A stretch of 64,000 nt of DNA, taken from NCBI GenBank assembly GCA_001606155.1, contig LODT01000015.1:62001-126000 (forward strand), given 5' to 3'. A program made the translations under genes and the position numbers. Below are positions 57,626-64,000 of the stretch, piece after piece. This DNA is from Tieghemostelium lacteum. Its lineage: Eukaryota > Evosea > Eumycetozoa > Dictyosteliales > Raperosteliaceae. The notes below the pieces were generated by a model. That model did not search any database. It was not told the DNA's origin and was given only the letters and a program-made list of their open reading frames with translations. How positions within the stretch are numbered: position 1 is the stretch's first letter; every line of letters begins with the position of its first letter.

Positions 57626-58454
57626 GATTTTCGAAAATCATCATCATTATTTATATATTTATATTTATAAATTTACAAAGAAACAAGAGTCAAGTAAATT
57701 TTTATGGATTTTCGGTTGAAATCTTATGTTTTTTTGGAGTTTATTTAAATGATTTCTATAAAAAGAAATTTTTGTTTTTTTTTTTTCAAATAACTTATTA
57801 GAGGTCCAATTTTTTTAGATTAAGATTTAGGTCCTTCTCTCCAAACACATTCAATTTTTTTTTAATAATAATCATTGTAATAATAATATCTCAAAAACAC
57901 ACCCTTTTCTCTCTATATTTATAACCTTTATGTCAGAAAATTAATATAAAAAAGAAAAATCTTAAGAAAAAGTAGGGTTAAGCAATTGATATTTAAGAAT
58001 AATAAAATATAATTTAAAAAAAATTGTAAGTATTTAAATTTTTTAAGTTCTTTAAAGACCTATATTTAATCATAATTTAAACCAAAAAATTATACAAGTA
58101 TCCCCGATATTATTATTTAAAATTTAAAAAAAAAAAACTTGTGGTTAAAAATATTTTTTAAAACTATAAGTTTAACTGACATTGAAAACTCCAATTTTTC
58201 AAAAAGATCTCTATCTATAATGAAAACCAACTTGATCATTTAAAAACTATTGTAGTTTTTTTTTTCTTATTTTTCCTCTTCTTACTTATAATTCTTAATA
58301 ATTTTCATTTATCTCTATATATATCTAAAATTCCTAAAATACCTTAATATATATCCTGTATTATTAACCTTACACTTATTATATTTGTCTTTTTTTTTTA
58401 GAATTTTAGTATTTATAAATATTAATAATAATAATAATTTGAATATAATTAATA
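57626..58454. other. 829-nt AT-rich spacer
   Basis: Tandem intergenic region between the Yme1-like gene and FBXO11. Almost all A/T with many homopolymer runs; no open frame, repeat family or RNA signature is seen. Confidence 0.5.
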
Positions 58455-60548
58455 ATGATAAAAGAAATGGGATATTATTCGGCAGAGGAAACAGAACAAA
58501 TTCATAAACAACAGTATATAATAGATGACTTATTTGGTAGAGTTGAACATAAAAAGGCAACTGAAATTATTGAAAATAATATTTCTTTGCTTTCCAGTAT
58601 CTCCATTGAACCTAATGGAAGTCTATATCATAATAGTGTAGATCCAATGGATCTGAATAGTTCTACTAGTATTCCAATGTCAAAATATACATCTTTTGAA
58701 GAGGGACCATGCTATTTATCGTTGCTTTCAGAAGAACATTGGTTAATGATTTTTAGAAATTTAGATTCTAAATCTCTGATATGTCTATCTGAATGTTGTT
58801 CAAGTTTTTATAGAATTTCCAATGATCGTCATCTATGGGAGAATCTATTAAAAAATGATAGAGGTAAGGTTTTAATGTTACCTTCCAACATTGACATTCA
58901 AAATCCAAAACAAATCTACCGATACAGACAGGATTTTGAAACCATATCCGATGCACTCTCCCATCAAGCTGAAGAGACAAAAAGAGAAATTTTATTAGTT
59001 GCTCCAGGTGTCTATAAAGAATGTTTGAAAATTACTAAACCCGTAGATATCATTGGTCAAGGAAAACTTGGTGAATGTATTGTAGAATCAAATACTGGAA
59101 ATACCATTTCAATCTCAGCACACACTGGTAGCATGGTTAATATTGCAACTAGACAACATGGTCATTGGTTTTGTATAGATATCGAACAGGGAAGCTTTTC
59201 CATTTCAAAATGTGATATTACCAACTCTACCTTATCGGCAATTAAAATTGGTAAACAAGCATCACCTTGGATCTCTGATAATATCATTCACGATTGTAAG
59301 GAAGCTGGTATTGCAATCTTTGGTGGACAAGGTACTATTATAGGTAACCGTTTTACTAGAAATAGATATGGATCTATTGAGATTGTATATTCTACCAGTC
59401 AACCTGTAATTAAATTGAATAGAATCTACAGAAATAAGGGATATGGAATACACGTACACACCAATGCCAATGCAATAATCTCAGAGAATATCATTGAAGA
59501 GAATGAATCTGATGGTATTAGTTGTTGGGGTGGTGCATCACCTGTGGTCAGTAATAATAAGATTTGTAATAACCTTGAAGATGGTATCTATATCCATGAA
59601 GATGGTAAAGGTATCTATGAACACAACCAAATCTTTGGTCAGAAGTTGGATGGTATTAGAATTTCAAAATCGAATCCAGAGATTTCACATAACATCATTC
59701 ATCACAACCAAGGAGATGGTGTAAGACTAGTTATTCGTGCCAACCCAGTTATAAAGGACAACCACATTTGTGAGAACAAACGTGTGGGTGTTCATATTTA
59801 TCGTGAGGGTATGGGTATTGTAAGTAACAATTTCATTTACAATAACAAGAATGCAGGAATGCAAATCTACTCGAGAGCCAATGCCACCATTATCAATAAT
59901 AGAATTTGTCAAAATAAGTGTTCTGGTGTCTATGTAAGTGACTATGCTATTGTAAATCTTAAAGGTAATGAAATATCCTATAATGGAGAGGTTGGTGTTG
60001 AATTGGTATCCGGTGCCAAAGCTCTCAGTTTTGAACAAAACCAAATATCTTCCAATTACGAAGCTGGTCTTGCATACTATATTGATTCTAAACCCTTGGG
60101 ATACGAAACCCAAAACTACTTTTCAAAAAATGGTCCACATGGGGATAAACAATTCATTATGCGTCAAGGCCGTGAAATTATGATGTACCAAAACGGTAGA
60201 AAAGAAGATAGTGAACCCATTTCATTTCTTGTTGAAAATGCATTGCAAGAAGGTGTCTGTACTCTATCATTTACTCGTGAATACTATCATGCTCAGTACT
60301 GGTACGAATGTAAAACTTGCTCTGAACCAAGAAAAATTCTAGGTAAATCTGAGGTTGCAATCTGCGAAGAGTGTGCCAGAAAATGTCATGCTGGTCATGA
60401 TATAGGTGTTCGAAAATACGGTCACTTCTATTGTGATTCATTTTCCATGTTAAATCAACCAACTGCATTACCTAAAAACTTTATTCGTCAATATCATGGT
60501 TTTCATCACCAAGATTGTTCAGCTTCTTCTTCATTTCTCATAGAATAG
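58455..60548 (+). CDS. fbxo11: FBXO11: F-box, beta-helix and UBR-box ubiquitin ligase adaptor
   Basis: This single exon encodes 697 residues. The F-box lies near 95-140 (LSEEHWLMIFRNLDSKSLICLSECCSSF). About 180-570 is a parallel beta-helix of the CASH/PbH1 type with ladders such as NRIYRNKGYGIHV, NIIEENESDGISCW, NKICNNLEDGIYI and NHICENKRVGVHI. The C-terminus has a UBR-type zinc box (YECKTCSEP, ICEECARKCHAGHD, FYCDS). This exact order defines FBXO11. It targets substrates such as BCL6 and Cdt2 in animals through SCF. In D. discoideum the targets are not known to me. Strong conservation across eukaryotes makes the call firm. Confidence 0.95.
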   Translation: MIKEMGYYSAEETEQIHKQQYIIDDLFGRVEHKKATEIIENNISLLSSISIEPNGSLYHNSVDPMDLNSSTSIPMSKYTSFEEGPCYLSLLSEEHWLMIFRNLDSKSLICLSECCSSFYRISNDRHLWENLLKNDRGKVLMLPSNIDIQNPKQIYRYRQDFETISDALSHQAEETKREILLVAPGVYKECLKITKPVDIIGQGKLGECIVESNTGNTISISAHTGSMVNIATRQHGHWFCIDIEQGSFSISKCDITNSTLSAIKIGKQASPWISDNIIHDCKEAGIAIFGGQGTIIGNRFTRNRYGSIEIVYSTSQPVIKLNRIYRNKGYGIHVHTNANAIISENIIEENESDGISCWGGASPVVSNNKICNNLEDGIYIHEDGKGIYEHNQIFGQKLDGIRISKSNPEISHNIIHHNQGDGVRLVIRANPVIKDNHICENKRVGVHIYREGMGIVSNNFIYNNKNAGMQIYSRANATIINNRICQNKCSGVYVSDYAIVNLKGNEISYNGEVGVELVSGAKALSFEQNQISSNYEAGLAYYIDSKPLGYETQNYFSKNGPHGDKQFIMRQGREIMMYQNGRKEDSEPISFLVENALQEGVCTLSFTREYYHAQYWYECKTCSEPRKILGKSEVAICEECARKCHAGHDIGVRKYGHFYCDSFSMLNQPTALPKNFIRQYHGFHHQDCSASSSFLIE

Positions 60549-60653
60549 AATAAAAAAAACATTTCTAAAAACAAAAAATGATTATTGTATATTAAAATAT
60601 ATGTATATTAAAGATGGGATTGTGAGTATATTTTATTGTGTTTTGGTTTTATT

Positions 60654-62430
60654 TTAAGCGACAACTGGGTAGGTTGGTTGAGAAGCAATACCACAGTTAT
60701 TGTTTCTGTTACGAGCCATCCAAATGTAACCATCTTGACCCCAGTGAGTTGACCATGAGTTTTTAACTAACCAATAGTCAGCACCTTGGTAGGTACCATA
60801 ACCAATAGCCAAGACTTCGTGATCCAAATCATCAAGGCCGTTTTTACAGACGGTTGAGTAATAGACACCACTGGAGTAGTATCTGTAATCTGGAGCTGAG
60901 GCATCGATGGCAACAGCAACTGGACCAACAGTGGCAACAGCATTTTGGAGGGCAGTTTCAGAGGCAGTGACATTTACATATGAGGCAACTTGAACACCAG
61001 AGTATTGGACAGAGGTACCTTTACAGAAACCGTTGACCATGGTGTATGGGTAAGAGGATTCAGTGGCAATACCACCGGCATCCATCAAGTATTGGTAAGC
61101 AGCAGCAGCAAAACCACCATTGCAACCAGCAGAACCCATCAAGTAGGCACAGTCTACTAATTGTTGTTCAGAGAGACTTACGAGTTGGTTAGTCTTCAAA
61201 CAGTTTACACCTTCCAAAGAACCGGTGGAACCAAAGGTCCAACATGAACCACAGACACCTTGGTCTTTAACTGGAGTTACACAACCTTGTTGTCTCCAAT
61301 CAACAGATGTTGGGATACCTTTAAGGTTCTCGTTATCATGGATATCAGAAGCACCATTGTAGTCTGGTCTTGGTACTTTTGGTTTAATGAGAGTGTTGAA
61401 TTCCTCATCAGACAAATCAGCATAATGATTCATGCCTAATTTATAGGTGGATTGGGTATTGTAGGCATTGTGTTTCATGACAATTTCACGAGCGGCTCTA
61501 AAGTTTTTCAAACGGAGAGCGTGTTCTTCTGGTTCATCGTAGCTCTTACCATATTTCTTTTGGTACTTCAAGAATGATTCACCGAGGTTAGCATGTTTAG
61601 ATTTGAGGTCACGACCCAATTGTTCAAAGATTCCAGAGAATTCGTCTTCATGTGGGTTCTTTACGACTTTAGCTTGGTCACAGATGGTTGGGGCTTCAAA
61701 GAGTTCTTCAAATGGAGAAATGTCAGTTTCAAAAGTGTCAAAGTCCAAAACGTAGATATCTGGGTGAGATGAAAAGATGAAATCTACACCATTGAGATAG
61801 AATTGTACTGGGTTACCATTGGCATCAATGTAGAAAGTGTAGAAACCAGTTCTACCGTAATCAGTAATCTTTTGGGTGAATGAGTAAACTGGGATACCAT
61901 TGACTGTGGAAGTACCATTGTATACCCAATCTGATGGGTCAGCTGGTAAAACAGTAATGATGGAACCGTTACCTGGTACGGCTTGACATACTAAGGTATC
62001 AACTTGTGGTCCGATACTGTAGGTAAGATCTTCTTCAAAAAGGTTAATGGTGATATCTAATCCATTGTAATAGCTAATATATTGACGATTGTTAACGCTA
62101 TCGTAAATTAATTCAATAGGTTCAGTAATGTTAAAGTATGGTAATGAAAAGGTACCAGTCATATAATACTAGATAAGTAATACATTCATTAATATCAATA
62201 ATTTAACATTTTCAAATTAAATAGACTTGATGATATTTTTTTTTTTCTTTCGTGTCTATCGGTTTTTTTTTAATGATGTGTAATATATCTGCAAAGATAG
62301 ATATATTCAAATAGTACACCATTATATTTAAAATCTATAGAGTACATACTTGACTTGGTGATGGAATTTGTGGGATTGATAATACACATGATAGTGTTAT
62401 TAAAGATAATAAAACTAATGATTTCATCAT
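60654..62430 (-). CDS. cfaD: Secreted cathepsin-like protease, CfaD-like
   Basis: The protein has 531 residues. Exon 1 is 62350-62430, a signal peptide ([18 protein letters not shown]); exon 2 is 60654-62168. The intron is long (181 nt, GTATGT...TATCTAG). Residues ~30-210 are an extra N-terminal domain ([15 protein letters not shown] ...). Then comes the I29 inhibitor propeptide and the papain domain with CGSCWTFGS (Cys), [14 protein letters not shown] (His) and [12 protein letters not shown] (Asn); the triad is intact. Extra domain plus papain at this length matches D. discoideum CfaD, a secreted protein that works with AprA to slow proliferation. Codon use is C-rich, suggesting strong expression. 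A paralogous protease cannot be excluded. Confidence 0.8.
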
Positions 62431-62716
62431 TTTTTTTATATATCTCTTTTCTTTTAAAATTTATAAATCAAAAATGAGGATGAAATTTTTAAAAACAAAA
62501 ATAAAATTTTTTTTTTTTAACATTTCGAATGAAATTTCAAATTGTTCGAACGATTTTGGATTGATTTTTCTCTGGTTTTACAAAAAAACTTTAATTGTAA
62601 AAATTAATATCAACAGAAATTTATTAGATAATTTTCAACAACAATCTAAAACATTCCCCAAATATAATAGAATATAAAACACAGATTCTAAAACGAAGAT
62701 TTATCACATGTTTAAT

Positions 62717-64000
62717 TTATTCTCTATATTTGACAAAATATTTAGAGAGGATATTTTCTACTTTTGCACCACCAAAAACTTTTAGAAATTGAATCTGTGG
62801 GTTTTGATTGATAACTTTTTCAAATAATTTGAAATCAATTTGTTTGTTGGTGTGTGAAATTGGTAAGTATAGATTTTCAAGTTGGTGTCCATCATTGAAT
62901 ATTTCAATATAGGACTCCAAATAATGATACTTTTGTGAGACCCTATTGAAATATTTAATAGTTAGAGTTCTTATAACATTGTTATTCTTTATGGCTTGAA
63001 TGAGAGTTTGAGGAGCATCTTCAATTTGTAGTGAGAGATACACAATATGAATATGTTCAATGGTAGTGTGATTCATTGACAATAGGTTTTGACAAAATGT
63101 AAAGTCACTGTGGGTTAATGAAACTGATGTGATTGTATGGTTTAATTGTAATGGTTGTATTAGTGTTGATATGCTTGGAGTTGTATTTTGGTTGTATATA
63201 TCAATAAATTGAAGTTTACTTAAATTCAATTGTACTATGGAATTCAAAAGATTAAAATTATGACTGTAATAACTGATTTTTGTTAAATTGGTGAAGGTAT
63301 CTAATGTGTAGTCTTTTGAATCAGTGGAATCAAGCAACTTTGAATCTATAACTATATGTTTGAGACTAGACTTGCTTTTCCAATTTTTAAGAAAATTCAT
63401 TTTCTTTTTACTTTTACCATAGTAAAAGGAAGTGAAATGGAATATCTCAATGTGAGGGTTACTAATCTCTTGTGAGAGGTTGTCACTTTTGGATTTTATA
63501 AAAGATGGATAGTTAGTTGTTAGATTTTTAACTTTAGTATCTTTATACAATTTCACTAGCGTCTTGAATTGTATAGGATACTCGTGATCTACAATCTCTA
63601 GATACTCTAAATTTGGTAGATTTAAATCCATTATGGTATTAACAAGGCAATCTTGAAATTCTCCATCGTTGTTGTTGTTCACATTTCTAATACCACACAA
63701 TTGAATCGTGGTGAAGTGTGGTGAATTGCTAAATAGTACTGAAAAGGATTTAATGTCAATTTTCACTTCTGTGAGTTCCAATGATTGTATATTACATATA
63801 GGGTGCGATATATCCCCAATTAATGATGAATTTAGAAGTAACAAAGAGCCACTACTAAATAACCCATTCTTACTCCATGGATATACTCTCATGAAATCAG
63901 ATGCGTTCAATGCAAAATTATCAACTAAACGCATATCAATTTGAATGTATAAATCCTTTGTTTCAAACCACTTTTGTAGCGGAAGTTGAACTAATTCACC
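62717..64000 (-). CDS. F-box/LRR-like protein, 5' end beyond window
   Basis: The frame stays open from the window edge (GELVQLPLQKWFETKDLY...) through the ATG at 63934 to the stop at 62717, at least 427 residues. The 5' end is missing. Repeats are leucine-rich and irregular (IQSLELTEVKI, FTTIQLCGI, LEYLEIVD, ITSVSLTHSD, IRTLTIKYF, LENLYLPIS), as in the proteins at 7598 and 53532. No F-box is visible because the start is not included. Function unknown. Confidence 0.7.
   Translation of the reverse strand, partial: GELVQLPLQKWFETKDLYIQIDMRLVDNFALNASDFMRVYPWSKNGLFSSGSLLLLNSSLIGDISHPICNIQSLELTEVKIDIKSFSVLFSNSPHFTTIQLCGIRNVNNNNDGEFQDCLVNTIMDLNLPNLEYLEIVDHEYPIQFKTLVKLYKDTKVKNLTTNYPSFIKSKSDNLSQEISNPHIEIFHFTSFYYGKSKKKMNFLKNWKSKSSLKHIVIDSKLLDSTDSKDYTLDTFTNLTKISYYSHNFNLLNSIVQLNLSKLQFIDIYNQNTTPSISTLIQPLQLNHTITSVSLTHSDFTFCQNLLSMNHTTIEHIHIVYLSLQIEDAPQTLIQAIKNNNVIRTLTIKYFNRVSQKYHYLESYIEIFNDGHQLENLYLPISHTNKQIDFKLFEKVINQNPQIQFLKVFGGAKVENILSKYFVKYRE

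Noticed and set aside
58315-58560. Hydrophobic 81-codon minus-strand frame at the start of FBXO11
   Set aside because: It overlaps the FBXO11 5' region; Leu/Phe/Ile content is what A/T-rich antisense DNA gives.
62474-62677. 67-codon frame upstream of the CfaD-like gene
   Set aside because: Low-complexity Lys/Phe/Asn product from promoter A/T sequence, with no support.
1-64000. Transposons, LTR or tRNA-targeted retroelements, CRISPR, tRNA genes
   Set aside because: I saw no reverse transcriptase or integrase motifs, no terminal repeats, no regular spaced repeats and no A/B-box tRNA pattern. Repeats present are simple microsatellites and homopolymers.

Overview
The window is nuclear DNA of a dictyostelid social amoeba (Amoebozoa). 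Four things point there. Base composition is very AT-rich, with long A and T runs between genes. GT-AG introns are few and short, mostly 60-170 nt, and AT-rich. Protein-coding AAT/CAA runs give poly-Asn and poly-Gln. The gene content is characteristic: a CfaD-like cysteine protease, a long-tailed class I myosin, FBXO11, a mucolipin and lineage-specific F-box/LRR-like proteins. Homopolymer repeats are sparser than I would expect for Dictyostelium discoideum, so another dictyostelid is likely; I cannot name the species. About 33 genes fit in 64 kb. Many supplied reading frames open at non-ATG codons or stop inside introns, so I re-read starts and splice joints. For most intron-containing genes I give exon limits that restore one frame and family conservation.

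Layout. 1-7.2 kb: decayed LRR-like fragment, tiny secreted Cys-rich protein (-), TPR-SET-MYND methyltransferase (+), candidate structured ncRNA, mucolipin channel (-), amidohydrolase (+), COMMD6 (-), Ctr copper transporter (-). 7.6-14.7 kb: F-box/LRR-like protein (+) and a 1780-residue surface beta-helix protein (-). 15-25.5 kb: prefoldin 1 (+), MICU1 (-), gene relics, RPL9 (-), THOC5 (+), Atg17-like protein (-), small membrane protein (+), XPB helicase (-). 25.7-37.4 kb: small type I membrane protein (+), GOLPH3 (+), PABP (-), mitochondrial carrier (+), MOB1 (+), SF1/BBP (-), geranylgeranyl diphosphate synthase-like (+), old yellow enzyme (-). 37.5-46 kb: a 2676-residue neurobeachin-like protein with no BEACH domain (-). 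46.7-64 kb: class I myosin (+), FAHD2 (+), bystin (-), second F-box/LRR-like gene (+), Yme1-type protease with a one-base frame break (+), FBXO11 (+), CfaD-like protease (-), and a partial third F-box/LRR-like gene (-) that runs off the end.

Most genes are ordinary conserved housekeeping genes and do not form one pathway. Loose themes are RNA handling (THOC5, SF1, PABP, RPL9, bystin), mitochondria (MICU1, carrier, Yme1) and endomembrane traffic/autophagy (mucolipin, GOLPH3, COMMD6, Atg17-like, neurobeachin-like). I found no mobile element, CRISPR array, tRNA or obvious gene cluster. The best leads are the BEACH-less neurobeachin-like protein, a PABP gene with no ATG start, a stand-alone Atg17-like protein, a candidate ncRNA at 2713-2919, and two short secreted or membrane Cys-rich proteins.
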